Shown here piece by piece: positions 1-9,139 of a stretch of DNA of 64,000 bases (position 1 is its first letter; the number at the start of each line of letters is the position of its first letter). The notes below the pieces were generated by a model. The model was not told the DNA's origin and ran no database searches. It was given only the letters and a program-made list of their open reading frames with translations. Origin of the DNA: Aliamphritea ceti (lineage in GTDB: Bacteria > Pseudomonadota > Gammaproteobacteria > Pseudomonadales > Balneatricaceae); contig NZ_AP025282.1 of NCBI RefSeq assembly GCF_024347215.1, forward strand, positions 558,001 through 622,000, in the 5' to 3' direction. A program made the position numbers and the translations under genes.

Positions 1-218
1 TTCCTGCCGGGGTTAAGGCGGTTGAGGGTAGTTTTTCCCGTGGTGAGATGGTTGTGCTGATCGATGAGTCTGGAATGGTGATGGCGCGGGGTCTGGTGAA
101 CTATGGTATTGAAGATGCTGTGCGGATTATTGGTAAGCCTAGCGGTGAAATAGCGTCTGTGCTTGGGTTTATGGGTGAGAAGGAGTTGGTTCACCGGGAT
201 AATCTGGTGTTGGCTTAG
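1..218 (+). CDS. proB: Glutamate 5-kinase, C-terminal end (partial)
   Basis: Only the last 72 codons are present (frame starts at base 3, stop TAG at 216-218). The translation fits the C-terminal PUA domain of glutamate 5-kinase, the first enzyme of proline synthesis, with the segment SFSRGEMVVLIDESG followed by a GLVNYGIEDAVRIIGK-like stretch typical of ProB. The kinase domain lies upstream of the window. Position directly before rpsT and murJ matches the obgE-proB-rpsT order of Pseudomonas relatives, which supports the call. Confidence 0.88.
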   Translation, partial: PAGVKAVEGSFSRGEMVVLIDESGMVMARGLVNYGIEDAVRIIGKPSGEIASVLGFMGEKELVHRDNLVLA

Positions 219-278
219 TTGGCTCCGTAGTGCGCTCGTCTTGTAGTTGAGAAGATGCTTACTGTAAATTTAAGATAT

Positions 279-306
279 AAAAAAACCGGCAAGAGCCGGT
301 TTTTTT
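279..306. terminator. Bidirectional intrinsic terminator between proB and rpsT
   Basis: An A-tract, the stem ACCGGC-aaga-GCCGGT and a T-tract form a symmetric hairpin between the convergent ends of proB and rpsT, so it can stop transcription from both sides. Confidence 0.9.
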
Positions 307-324
307 GTATGTGTACAATGCGCT

Positions 325-591
325 TTATGCAGCCAGCAGTTTGATGCGGGCGTTTAAGCGGCTCTTGTTACGTGCAACCTGGTTCTTGTTGAACAGGCCT
401 TTGTTTACTGCGCTGTCCATAATTGGCTGAGCAGTAACGAAAGCAGCTGTAGCAGCAGCGTGGTCGCCAGCTTCGATAGCAGCAGTTACTTTCTTAACGT
501 AGGTGCGAACCATGGAACGCAGGCTAGCGTTATGTTGACGGCACTTCTCAGCTTGACGAGCGCGTTTGCGGGATCCTGCGGAATTTGCCAC
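325..591 (-). CDS. rpsT: 30S ribosomal protein S20
   Basis: An 88-residue, Lys/Arg/Ala-rich protein beginning MANSAGSRKRARQAEK, the classic S20 start. S20 binds 16S rRNA and is needed for 30S assembly. Length equals the family norm (86-88 aa). It is transcribed alone, convergent with proB and divergent from murJ, as in related genomes. A terminator lies just downstream. Confidence 0.97.
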   Translation of the reverse strand: MANSAGSRKRARQAEKCRQHNASLRSMVRTYVKKVTAAIEAGDHAAATAAFVTAQPIMDSAVNKGLFNKNQVARNKSRLNARIKLLAA

Positions 592-777
592 GATCCGACT
601 CCTTTAATGAATTAGTTAAAATTACCCGGCTAGTTAGCCCGTTGAATAGGGATTGCCAGTATCGTTTTTTGAGACGCGAAATTATTCCTGTTTGTGCGTC
701 GTCTGTCAATAAATGCAGCAATTTAATTATTCAGGCGTTATTATCTGCCGTAAATTTCCAGTCAGCAGGACTAAAAC

Positions 778-2358
778 TTGAGTAAAGGCACGGATCAGCA
801 AAATTCTACGAAAAAGTTAGCGTCTTCACCGGGCTTGCTGCGTTCCAGTGCAATAGTGGGGCTGATGACCATGCTGTCGCGTGTACTTGGGCTGGCGCGT
901 GATGTGGTTGTTGCGAACTTCTTTGGTGCCGGAAGTGGTGCAGATGCCTTTTTTGTGGCTTTTAAAATTCCAAACTTCTTGCGCCGTTTATTTGCTGAAG
1001 GGGCTTTTTCCCAAGCGTTTGTGCCAGTGCTTTCTGAGTACCGGACGCAGCAGGATAAGGCAGCAGTAAAAGAACTGGTCGACCGTGTTACCGGTACTCT
1101 GGGTGTGATTTTATTGTTGGTGACAGCGCTAGGTGTATTGGGTGCGCCTGTTTTAGCGATGATTTTTGCACCGGGTTTTTATTTGCAGGGCGGTGAGCGA
1201 TATGACCTGGTCGTCGATATGCTGCGTCTGACGTTTCCCTATTTGTTGCTGATATCGTTAACGGCCTTGGCTGGCAGTGTGCTTAACAGTTATGAGCGTT
1301 TTGCGGTTCCAGCTTTTACGCCAGTGTTGCTGAATTTATCGCTCATTGGTGCCGCTGTATGGCTGCAGCCAGTGTTTGATCAGCCGGTGATGGCGTTGGC
1401 GTTAGGGGTGCTGATTGCCGGTTGTGCTCAGCTGCTATTTCAGATGCCGTTTTTATGGCGCTTGCAGTTATTGCCTCGTCCACGAATTGATCGGCAGCAT
1501 GAAGGTGTGAAGCGCATAATGGTGTTAATGATACCGGCGCTTTTCGGTGTTTCGGTCAGTCAAATCAACTTGCTGTTAGATACGCTGTTGGCTTCGTTTC
1601 TACAGACTGGCAGTGTTTCCTGGCTATATTACTCTGATCGATTGGCGGAATTACCGCTGGGTGTCTTCGGTATTGCTATAGCGACGGTTATATTGCCGAG
1701 CCTCTCCCGTAAGCATGCGGAGAAGTCGACAGATCATTTTGCTAAGACATTGGACTGGGCAATGCGGATGGTGTTGCTAATCGGTGTGCCAGCTGCGCTG
1801 GCGTTACTGGTGTTGGCTGAGCCACTTATTGCTACTTTGTTTCATTATGGTGAAATGCAAGACCGTGACGTGATGATGGCAGCTATGAGTCTGCGGGCTT
1901 ATGCCTGTGGTCTGATCGCTTTTATGCTGATTAAGGTTTTGGCACCAGGTTATTTCTCCCGTCAGGATACTAAGACCCCTGTGCGGATTGGTATTATTGC
2001 GATGGTTGTGAATATGGCGCTGAATCTTGCGCTTATAGGTCCGCTGGATCATGTGGGGTTGGCGCTTGCTACAACGTTGGCGGCGTTTCTTAATGCCGGT
2101 TTGTTGTTGCGCGGATTGCGTCGCGAAGGTGTGTTTGTCTGGCAGGCGGGCTGGGGCTTGATGATATCGCGTATTTTGCTGGCAAACGGGCTTATGGTGG
2201 CGTTGTTGTACTGGCTAGTGGCGGATGCTGCTTTATGGCTCGAGTTCTCAATGTGGCAACGAATTGGTCAGATGACTATGTTGGTTGGATTGGGTGTGTT
2301 GCTATATTTGGCGACTCTGATTATTACCGGGTTGAGAATGCGTCATTTACGGCCCTGA
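778..2358 (+). CDS. murJ: Lipid II flippase MurJ (MviN)
   Basis: A 526-residue polytopic inner-membrane protein of the MATE/MurJ superfamily that flips lipid II for peptidoglycan synthesis. The N-terminal region has the family signature SRVLGLARDVVVANFFGAG and the following GADAFFVAFKIPN stretch; about 14 hydrophobic segments follow. The start is TTG at 778, preceded by AGGA at a normal distance; no upstream ATG in frame gives a better start. The 186 bp before it (592-777) hold no convincing gene and must contain the divergent promoters of rpsT and murJ. Confidence 0.95.
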   Translation: MSKGTDQQNSTKKLASSPGLLRSSAIVGLMTMLSRVLGLARDVVVANFFGAGSGADAFFVAFKIPNFLRRLFAEGAFSQAFVPVLSEYRTQQDKAAVKELVDRVTGTLGVILLLVTALGVLGAPVLAMIFAPGFYLQGGERYDLVVDMLRLTFPYLLLISLTALAGSVLNSYERFAVPAFTPVLLNLSLIGAAVWLQPVFDQPVMALALGVLIAGCAQLLFQMPFLWRLQLLPRPRIDRQHEGVKRIMVLMIPALFGVSVSQINLLLDTLLASFLQTGSVSWLYYSDRLAELPLGVFGIAIATVILPSLSRKHAEKSTDHFAKTLDWAMRMVLLIGVPAALALLVLAEPLIATLFHYGEMQDRDVMMAAMSLRAYACGLIAFMLIKVLAPGYFSRQDTKTPVRIGIIAMVVNMALNLALIGPLDHVGLALATTLAAFLNAGLLLRGLRREGVFVWQAGWGLMISRILLANGLMVALLYWLVADAALWLEFSMWQRIGQMTMLVGLGVLLYLATLIITGLRMRHLRP

Positions 2359-2450
2359 AAATGACGCAAAAATAGTCATGTATCGCGGTACTCCGGGAAG
2401 TCTATCTGAGGTATAATTCCGCGCTGATTTTTCTGCTACTGATGAGTTGA

Positions 2451-3434
2451 ATGCTGTTTATGGAACTGATTCGAGGCCTGCACAATCTCCGTGATACGCA
2501 CCGTGACTGCGTTGCGACGATTGGAAATTTTGACGGTGTTCATTTGGGACATCGTCAAGTGCTGGGTCAGTTACAGCGCAAAGCTGCAGAACTGCAGTTG
2601 CCGTCAGTAGTTATTATCTTTGAACCACAGCCGCAGGAGTTTTTCTGTGGCGATAAAGCTTTACCCCGAGTGACACGCTTTGGCGAAAAAGTTCGCTTGC
2701 TGGAACAGCAAGGTGTCGATCGAATTGTTTGCCTGACGTTTAATGAGCGTTTACGAACAATGACCGCAGAAGCTTTTATTCAGCAGTTATTGCTGAATGG
2801 CCTGGCAATTAAGCACTTGGTGGTTGGTGATGACTTCCGGTTTGGCTGTGATCGTGCCGGCGATTATAAGATGCTTTGTGAGAGTGGCGTAAAACATGGC
2901 TTTAGCGTTGAAAATACCGTGACCTTTGATGTCGACGGTGAGCGCGTAAGCAGTACCCGTATTCGCAAAGTACTGACTGAAAACCAGCTTGCTTTAAGCA
3001 GTCGGTTACTGGGACGTAATTATCGCGTTACCGGGCGGGTTATGCACGGTCAGGCGTTGGGGCGGCAGTTAGGTGTGCCAACGGCAAATGTGCGGATGCA
3101 TCGCTTTCCCTGCCCTCTACGGGGGGTGTACGCAGTGAATGCTCATCTTAACGGTGGTCAGGTGCTTCAGGGTGTATGTAATGTTGGCATGCGGCCTACT
3201 GTGAATGGCACTAAACCTGTTCTTGAGGCGCACCTGTTTGACTTCTCAGGTGACCTGTATGGCCAGTTGTTAAGCGTAGAATTTAAGCATTTCATCCGAG
3301 GTGAACAAAAGTTTGCAGGCCTGGATGAATTGAAAGCACAGATTTTTGCAGATATTGATGCTGCCCGTGCATTTTTGCCGGCAGTAATTAAAACCGAATT
3401 AACAAATATTTCATTCAAAGCAGTAAAGCTTTGA
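2451..3434 (+). CDS. ribF: Bifunctional riboflavin kinase / FAD synthetase
   Basis: About 327 residues. The N-terminal FAD synthetase nucleotidyltransferase domain shows IGNFDGVHLGH (nucleotide binding) and VVGDDFRFG; the segment VSSTRIR ends this domain. The C-terminal riboflavin kinase domain starts near LLGRNYRVTGRV and contains GVPTANV. It converts riboflavin to FMN and FAD. The start is either ATG 2451 (weak GAG upstream) or ATG 2460, which gives MELIRG, close to the E. coli start MKLIRG. A TATAAT box at 2412-2417 could be its -10. It precedes ileS as in many gammaproteobacteria. Confidence 0.95.
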   Translation: MLFMELIRGLHNLRDTHRDCVATIGNFDGVHLGHRQVLGQLQRKAAELQLPSVVIIFEPQPQEFFCGDKALPRVTRFGEKVRLLEQQGVDRIVCLTFNERLRTMTAEAFIQQLLLNGLAIKHLVVGDDFRFGCDRAGDYKMLCESGVKHGFSVENTVTFDVDGERVSSTRIRKVLTENQLALSSRLLGRNYRVTGRVMHGQALGRQLGVPTANVRMHRFPCPLRGVYAVNAHLNGGQVLQGVCNVGMRPTVNGTKPVLEAHLFDFSGDLYGQLLSVEFKHFIRGEQKFAGLDELKAQIFADIDAARAFLPAVIKTELTNISFKAVKL

Positions 3435-3467
3435 GGGAATAAACAGAGATCCAGAAGCGATACCACG

Positions 3468-6284
3468 ATGACCGATTATAAAGCGACTTTGAACTTGCCG
3501 GAAACGGCCTTTCCTATGCGTGGCAATCTGGCTCAGAAAGAGCCGCAGATGCTGAAACAATGGCAGAAGATGGATCTGTACCAAAAAATTCGTCAGGTTA
3601 GTGAAGGTCGCGAGAAATTTATTCTGCATGATGGCCCTCCGTATGCAAACGGCGATATTCACATTGGCCACGCAGTTAATAAGATCCTTAAGGATATCAT
3701 TGTTAAGTTCCGTACTCTCGACGGATATGACGCACCATATGTTCCGGGTTGGGATTGCCACGGACTGCCGATTGAACACAATGTTGAAAAGAAAAACGGA
3801 AAGGCTGGTGTTAAGTTATCGTTCTCTGCGTTCCGTAAGAAGTGTCGCGAGTATGCTGCCCGTCAGGTAGAAGGTCAGAAGAAAGACTTTATTCGTCTGG
3901 GTGTTTTGGGTGACTGGGAAAACCCATATCTGACTATGAACTTCGGTACTGAAGCGAACATCATTCGTGCGCTGGGTAAAATTGCTGAAAATGGTCATTT
4001 GGTAAAAGGCTATAAGCCAGTCTACTGGAGTGTGGTTGGTGGTTCAGCGCTGGCGGAAGCTGAAGTTGAATATCAGGATAAAACTTCGCTGGCAATTGAT
4101 GTGCGTTTTGCACCGTTTGATATAGATGCCTTCCTGGGATGTTTCGGACAGCTCAGTGGTGAAGGTGACGCTTCAGTTGTTATCTGGACCACGACTCCCT
4201 GGACCTTGCCTGCTAACCAGGCAGTTTCTCTGAATGCAGAACTTGATTACGTATTGGTACAGTGTGATGCCGGTGCGGGTGTTGAACGCCTGCTGCTTGC
4301 TGAAGCATTGGTTGAAGAAACGATGGGCCGCTATGGCGTTGAAGACTATCAGATCGTTGGCCGCTGTACAGGTCAGGCGCTGGAAGGTCAGATGTTAGCG
4401 CATCCGTTTTATGACCGTCAGGTACCGGTAATTCTGGGTGAGCACGTGACGACCGATGCGGGTACCGGTGCTGTTCATACTGCACCTGATCACGGTGTAG
4501 AAGATTTCAATGTTGGCCGCGCTTACGATATCGGTACGTTAAATCTTGTAGCTGGTAATGGTGTATTTGTTGACGCCGCCGGTGAGTTTGCCGGTGAGCA
4601 CGTTTACAAAGTTGAAGATAAGATTGTTGCTGCGCTCGAAGCGAATAACCGTCTGGTTTTGCAAAAGAAATTCAATCACAGTTATCCACATTGCTGGCGT
4701 ACAAAAACTCCGCTGATTTACCGTGCGACACCGCAGTGGTTTATCAGTATGGAAAAGGAAGGTCTGAAGACTAAAGCACTGGATGCAATCAAACAGGTTG
4801 AGTGGTTCCCTGGTTGGGGCCAGAACCGTATTGAAGCAATGGTCGAGCAAAGCCCTGACTGGTGTGTATCACGCCAGCGTACCTGGGGTGTGCCTATTGC
4901 ATTGTTCGTGAATAAGAATACTGGTGAATTGCATCCGGAAACGCCGCGTCTGATTGAAACAGTTGCGTTGGAAGTTGAGAAAACCGGCATCGATGCCTGG
5001 TTTGATCTTGAAGCGGAATCCCTGTTGGGTGATGAAGCCGATCAGTATGAGAAAGTGCTGGATACTCTGGATGTATGGTTTGATTCAGGTGTTACACACT
5101 TCTCGGTACTGGACAGTACTGATGGTCTGGAATATCCGGCGAATATGTACTTGGAAGGTTCTGATCAGCACCGTGGCTGGTTCCAGTCTTCGTTGAAAAC
5201 AGCGATTGCTATCAAAGGAACAGCGCCTTACAAACAGGTACTGACACATGGTTTTACCGTTGATGGTGATGGCCGTAAGATGTCTAAGTCTGTGGGTAAT
5301 GTGGTTTCTCCACAGGAAGTTATGAATAAGTATGGTGCAGATATCCTGCGTCTGTGGGTAGCATCGACTGATTTCAGTTCTGAAATGACAGTATCTGATG
5401 AGATCCTTAAGCGTACGGCTGATGCATATCGCCGGATTCGTAATACAGCTCGCTTCCTGTTATCTAACCTGAGCGGTTTTGATCCGAAAACAGATTTGGT
5501 AGCACCGGAAGATATGGTGGCACTGGATCGCTGGGCGGTAGACCGTACTGCTCAGCTACAGGAAGAATTAATCGGTCATTATGACCAGTACCAGATGCTG
5601 CAGGTATATCAGAAAGTTTCTCACTTCTGTTCTCTGGATCTGGGTGGTTTCTACCTGGATATCATTAAAGATCGCCAGTACACCGCTAAAACTGATTCTG
5701 TTGCGCGTCGCTCTTGTCAGACTGCTTTATTCCATATCATGGAAGCGCTGGTACGTTGGGTTGCACCAATTCTTAGTTTTACTGCCGATGAGATTTGGCA
5801 GCAAATGCCGGGTGAGCGTACTGAGTCTGTTCAGCTGACTACCTGGTATGAAGGTTTGTCTGGTTTGACTGAAGATGCTCAGCTAGGACGTGATTTCTGG
5901 CAGCAGGTTCTGGCAGTAAAAACTGCTGTGAACAAAGAGCTGGAGAACCAGCGCAGTGCAGGCAATATCGGTGGTAGCCTTGAAGCGGAAGTGACGTTGT
6001 TCTGCTCCGATGAGTTACAGGCTCAACTGAATAAGCTGGAAGATGAGTTGCGTTTTGTTCTTATTACTTCTCAGGCAGCGGTGCGTCCATTGGCTGAAGC
6101 GGGTGATGTTGTAGTCACTGAGCTGGAAGGTTTGAGTGTGCAGGTTGTGAAATCTGAACAGGCTAAGTGTGAGCGATGCTGGCATCATCGTGAAGATGTT
6201 GGGCAGAATGCTGACCATGACGCTTTGTGTGGCCGCTGCGTAGAGAATGTCAGCGGTGCAGGCGAACAGCGTAGTTTTGCCTGA
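3468..6284 (+). CDS. ileS: Isoleucyl-tRNA synthetase
   Basis: A 938-residue class I aminoacyl-tRNA synthetase that charges tRNA-Ile. The HIGH motif is at residues 65-68 and KMSKS at 604-608. The connective editing domain between them includes TTPWTLPANQ. The C-terminal zinc finger has Cys901, Cys904, Cys921 and Cys924. Length and layout match bacterial IleS of the E. coli type. It sits between ribF and lspA; the short spacings suggest cotranscription. Confidence 0.98.
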   Translation: MTDYKATLNLPETAFPMRGNLAQKEPQMLKQWQKMDLYQKIRQVSEGREKFILHDGPPYANGDIHIGHAVNKILKDIIVKFRTLDGYDAPYVPGWDCHGLPIEHNVEKKNGKAGVKLSFSAFRKKCREYAARQVEGQKKDFIRLGVLGDWENPYLTMNFGTEANIIRALGKIAENGHLVKGYKPVYWSVVGGSALAEAEVEYQDKTSLAIDVRFAPFDIDAFLGCFGQLSGEGDASVVIWTTTPWTLPANQAVSLNAELDYVLVQCDAGAGVERLLLAEALVEETMGRYGVEDYQIVGRCTGQALEGQMLAHPFYDRQVPVILGEHVTTDAGTGAVHTAPDHGVEDFNVGRAYDIGTLNLVAGNGVFVDAAGEFAGEHVYKVEDKIVAALEANNRLVLQKKFNHSYPHCWRTKTPLIYRATPQWFISMEKEGLKTKALDAIKQVEWFPGWGQNRIEAMVEQSPDWCVSRQRTWGVPIALFVNKNTGELHPETPRLIETVALEVEKTGIDAWFDLEAESLLGDEADQYEKVLDTLDVWFDSGVTHFSVLDSTDGLEYPANMYLEGSDQHRGWFQSSLKTAIAIKGTAPYKQVLTHGFTVDGDGRKMSKSVGNVVSPQEVMNKYGADILRLWVASTDFSSEMTVSDEILKRTADAYRRIRNTARFLLSNLSGFDPKTDLVAPEDMVALDRWAVDRTAQLQEELIGHYDQYQMLQVYQKVSHFCSLDLGGFYLDIIKDRQYTAKTDSVARRSCQTALFHIMEALVRWVAPILSFTADEIWQQMPGERTESVQLTTWYEGLSGLTEDAQLGRDFWQQVLAVKTAVNKELENQRSAGNIGGSLEAEVTLFCSDELQAQLNKLEDELRFVLITSQAAVRPLAEAGDVVVTELEGLSVQVVKSEQAKCERCWHHREDVGQNADHDALCGRCVENVSGAGEQRSFA

Positions 6285-6312
6285 TTTGGCGCCGATAAAC
6301 AGGGAAAGTAAC

Positions 6313-6795
6313 ATGACTTTGTTTCGCTCAACGGCACTGGTATGGCTATGGTTAGTTGTACTGGTGCTTGGCTTGGATTTAGCAACTAAAACGCTGGCGG
6401 ATAATGTATTACCTTATGGTGTGCCGCATCCGCAGTTGCCAATTTTTGATCTGACCTTGTTGTATAACAAAGGTGCTGCTTTTAGTTTTCTGGCAAATGC
6501 CGGAGGGTGGCAGCGCTGGTTCTTTACGGCTGTCGCTGTGGGAATGAGTGCTGTGTTGCTGGTGTGGATGTATCGCACACCACGTAATCAGCTTTGGCTG
6601 GGCAGTGCTTTGGCGTTGGTAATGGCTGGTGCGCTGGGAAATTTGTTTGACCGTGTCGTCTACGGCCATGTCATTGATTTTCTGTCTTTCCACTATCAGA
6701 ACAGATATTTTCCTGCATTTAACTTTGCTGATGTCGCGATATCCTGCGGTGCATTTATGCTGATTGTGGATATGTTCCGTCAGGAATCGAAATAG
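6313..6795 (+). CDS. lspA: Lipoprotein signal peptidase (signal peptidase II)
   Basis: A 160-residue inner-membrane aspartyl protease with four hydrophobic segments that removes signal peptides from prolipoproteins. The catalytic aspartates are Asp113 in NLFDRV and Asp140 in FNFADVAI, matching E. coli D114 and D141. The start ATG at 6313 follows AGGGAAAG at a good distance; the longer open frame upstream overlaps ileS and is not needed. It lies 28 bases after ileS. Confidence 0.96.
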   Translation: MTLFRSTALVWLWLVVLVLGLDLATKTLADNVLPYGVPHPQLPIFDLTLLYNKGAAFSFLANAGGWQRWFFTAVAVGMSAVLLVWMYRTPRNQLWLGSALALVMAGALGNLFDRVVYGHVIDFLSFHYQNRYFPAFNFADVAISCGAFMLIVDMFRQESK

Positions 6796-6838
6796 TATAA
6801 ATCCTGTATTCAGGGTTAGATCTTAACTGGAGTTTTCT

Positions 6839-7279
6839 ATGTCATCTTCTGCAATTGTTGATAACAGCCGGGTTACTTTGCATTTCGCAATTAAGCTGGC
6901 GGATGGTCAGATAGTTGATTCTAATTTTGAAGCAGAGCCTGCTGTTTTTTCAGTGGGAGACGGGCAGATGTTGGAAGGTTTTGAGCGTGCTTTGATTGGC
7001 TTAAGTAGCGGTGATGAGAAGCAGTTTGAGATTTTGCCAGAACAAGGTTTTGGGATGGCGAACCCTAACAATATGCAGAAGTTTCCTCGCAGCCAGTTTA
7101 AGGATATGGAACTGGAAGAAGGTTTAGTTATTTCTTTCAGTGATGCCGGTAACGGTGAATTACCAGGTGTAATTAGTGAATTTAATGATGATAAAGTGAC
7201 GGTAGATTTTAACCATCCTCTAGCCGGCCAGACATTATTATTTGATGTAAAAATCATTTCAGTAGAAGCTGCTGAATAA
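6839..7279 (+). CDS. fkpB: FKBP-type peptidyl-prolyl isomerase, SlpA type
   Basis: A 146-residue protein of the small FkpB/SlpA family: an FKBP half-domain (VTLHFAIKLADG, VGDGQMLEGFERALIG) with an inserted flap (IF) domain containing NPNNMQKFPRSQF, and the C-terminal FDVKI strand. It catalyses proline isomerization and acts as a chaperone. It follows lspA as in Pseudomonas and E. coli. In those genomes ispH is usually next; here the next gene is a convergent pilin gene. Confidence 0.93.
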   Translation: MSSSAIVDNSRVTLHFAIKLADGQIVDSNFEAEPAVFSVGDGQMLEGFERALIGLSSGDEKQFEILPEQGFGMANPNNMQKFPRSQFKDMELEEGLVISFSDAGNGELPGVISEFNDDKVTVDFNHPLAGQTLLFDVKIISVEAAE

Positions 7280-7293
7280 GTAGTAACTCCTTT

Positions 7294-7788
7294 CTATTCT
7301 TCCCTCTGAAACAGCCATGTTTGTCTTATGGCTGTTTTCTTTCTTATTTTATAGATTGCGGACAAACGAATTGTTTGCAGTGTCTCTGTCTGTATAACCC
7401 GTATATGTATTTTGTAGCGCGTGCTGATGTTAGCGGTTTTGAGATTTTTCGGTTGTATCTTTTCGAGCAGGTATTGATTGATTGAGGTATCTGTTTTGGC
7501 TGCTGTGAATGTTTGATATCTATCTTCACTTAGCGTGCTGTTTGCTCTGCACCTGCCTGAACTACAATATTTATCGAAAGGTAGCAGATATTCCGCTTCA
7601 AGAATTTTTTCTGTACGCCGGAGTGTTTGCTGGGCCTGAGTGATGAGTAATTGCTGTTCCTGATGGCGGCTGGTTGTTTCTAAATGAAGCTGCGTGTTTT
7701 GCCAGCTGAGTATGCTGAGCCAGCTAATGATGGGTAGAAAAAATAGCAGAGTAAATAAAACCGCACCTTGCTGCTTATAAGTATTCAT
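7294..7788 (-). CDS. PilX-like minor pilus assembly protein
   Basis: A 164-residue protein with a short leader and the PilX-type N-terminus MNTYKQQGAVLFTLLFFLP, where the hydrophobic helix follows QQGA rather than the usual GF-T-L-x-E pilin motif. ATG at 7788 is chosen because the longer frame runs back through the pilE-like gene; spacing to that gene's stop is 5 bases. The rest is variable. It is the last gene of the minus-strand minor-pilin set and probably contributes to the priming tip complex of type IV pili. Its C-terminal codons overlap the fkpB terminator. Confidence 0.7.
   Translation of the reverse strand: MNTYKQQGAVLFTLLFFLPIISWLSILSWQNTQLHLETTSRHQEQQLLITQAQQTLRRTEKILEAEYLLPFDKYCSSGRCRANSTLSEDRYQTFTAAKTDTSINQYLLEKIQPKNLKTANISTRYKIHIRVIQTETLQTIRLSAIYKIRKKTAIRQTWLFQREE
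7309..7340. terminator. Terminator between fkpB and the convergent pilin cluster
   Basis: The stem AACAGCCAT / ATGGCTGTT with T-tract TTTTCTTTC follows fkpB. It overlaps the last codons of the minus-strand PilX-like gene, so the hairpin is also coding sequence. Confidence 0.75.
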
Positions 7789-7793
7789 CAAGA

Positions 7794-8231
7794 TTACCAG
7801 CAAGTTTGTTTTGGTGTCTTGTGATAGTTTGTGTGAGTTTTTCTGCCGATGTGGTCCAGCGTTAAATCTCCACAATCATCTTGTAGTTGACGTCCCTGGC
7901 GCTGAGCCATCAACTGATAAGTATCTTGCTTTGCTTTTGTTACCATCAATCGGTAAGCCGGATGTTTCAAAGCCTGTATAAAAGGCTTGTTACATATAAG
8001 TATTGGTTCAGAAGGAAGAGGGGATGGAGCTATGTTTGCGTAGCTACGTACGGTTTTGTAATGCAGAGTTAATTCCGTTGAACAGGCTAGTAATAGCTGT
8101 TTAGCCTGTTCACGGTTAGCTTTCAGTTGATGCTGAATATATGAAGGGTAAGCCAATAAAGCTAATAAACCGATTACTGTTAGCGTGATCATTAGTTCAA
8201 TGAAGCTAAAGCCTATAGAGTATTTTTGCAT
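7794..8231 (-). CDS. PilE-like type IV minor pilin
   Basis: A 145-residue prepilin with a seven-residue leader ending in G, then FSFIELMITLTVIGLLALLA, the N-methylated hydrophobic helix with Glu5. The C-terminal half has two cysteines near DDCGDL and the final CW, like PilE minor pilins that end in a disulfide-bonded D-region. It sits between the pilW-like and pilX-like genes of the minus-strand cluster. Confidence 0.8.
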   Translation of the reverse strand: MQKYSIGFSFIELMITLTVIGLLALLAYPSYIQHQLKANREQAKQLLLACSTELTLHYKTVRSYANIAPSPLPSEPILICNKPFIQALKHPAYRLMVTKAKQDTYQLMAQRQGRQLQDDCGDLTLDHIGRKTHTNYHKTPKQTCW

Positions 8232-8243
8232 ACAGAGTTTCTC

Positions 8244-9137
8244 TTATCGCAGACGGTTATAGATAGGAATGACTGTGCTAAATGTTTTCTTAAGTCGGTC
8301 ATTATTGTTTTGGCTTTGATGGATAAGAGTGTTGGATCGAACTGTCAGGGTTATTTGTACGCTGTGGATTTGTGCTAAATCGCCAATCTGGCTGATAGGT
8401 AAATAGCGTTCCGGGCCAGGAATGCTATCTGTATTTTCTCCATAGAGAATCTGCATTTGCTCGATATCTTCCAGTAATGCCTGCGCATATCCTGTGTCAT
8501 ATTGCCGGTATAGTGTGGGTTTTCCGTTGCTGAGTCTGAGCTCGTATTTAATGTGCACCACTAGATATACGCTGGATTCTAAAGGGTAAATGTATTGCAA
8601 TTTCGAAGACAGATTACCCGTAGTGTCTGGTTTTTGATTGTGGAAAAGGGTGTTGTTTACTTTGCGTGAAATAGTGAATATATCCGCGCCCATACAGTTT
8701 GTTATTAATGCTGTCTGGTGTGTTTTAAGGGATGAGGATTTAAGCTGTATGGGGCTGCTTTTACGCTGCATCTTTTGGTCTAGTGGATAGGCCGGTTCGA
8801 CAGCCCGTAGGATGCTGATGCTGTCACTTTTATTAATGCCCGCATCGTCCCTACCTGTTATGGCGAAATAAGGCGAATACATATTGTTATTCGATCCATT
8901 GTGGATAACCTGATTATTATCACTACAGCCCCAATAAGCTGCCTGTTGTATATCCTGCCGAAGAAAATGTAATGCTGCCCAGCCGCTTTCAATGAGTTCT
9001 TGCTGTGCGCTGTTCATTAGGAAGTTTCTATGGCTAAACAGAGCGTACTGAGTTACCAAGAGTATAAGTAGCAGGCTGAGTGCCATTGCTATCATCAGCT
9101 CAATCAGGCTGAAGCCCCTTTGTGTAATAGCAGGCAT
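8244..9137 (-). CDS. PilW-like type IV pilus minor pilin
   Basis: A 297-residue protein starting MPAITQRGFSLIELMIAMAL, with prepilin cleavage expected between G and F. It resembles PilW: after the helix it has the stretch WAALHFLRQDIQQAAYWGC (compare the QDIRxAxxxGC pattern of the other two PilW proteins here), a segment ILYGENTD and the C-terminal KKTFSTVIPIYNR. It is probably part of the minor pilin complex that primes pilus assembly. The start lies 2 bases after the pilV-like stop. Confidence 0.85.
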   Translation of the reverse strand: MPAITQRGFSLIELMIAMALSLLLILLVTQYALFSHRNFLMNSAQQELIESGWAALHFLRQDIQQAAYWGCSDNNQVIHNGSNNNMYSPYFAITGRDDAGINKSDSISILRAVEPAYPLDQKMQRKSSPIQLKSSSLKTHQTALITNCMGADIFTISRKVNNTLFHNQKPDTTGNLSSKLQYIYPLESSVYLVVHIKYELRLSNGKPTLYRQYDTGYAQALLEDIEQMQILYGENTDSIPGPERYLPISQIGDLAQIHSVQITLTVRSNTLIHQSQNNNDRLKKTFSTVIPIYNRLR

Positions 9138-9139
9138 GA

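Noticed and set aside
585..785. A 66-codon frame between rpsT and murJ.
   Set aside because: It overlaps the rpsT start and murJ start, has no ribosome site and has no protein-like features; it lies in a promoter region.
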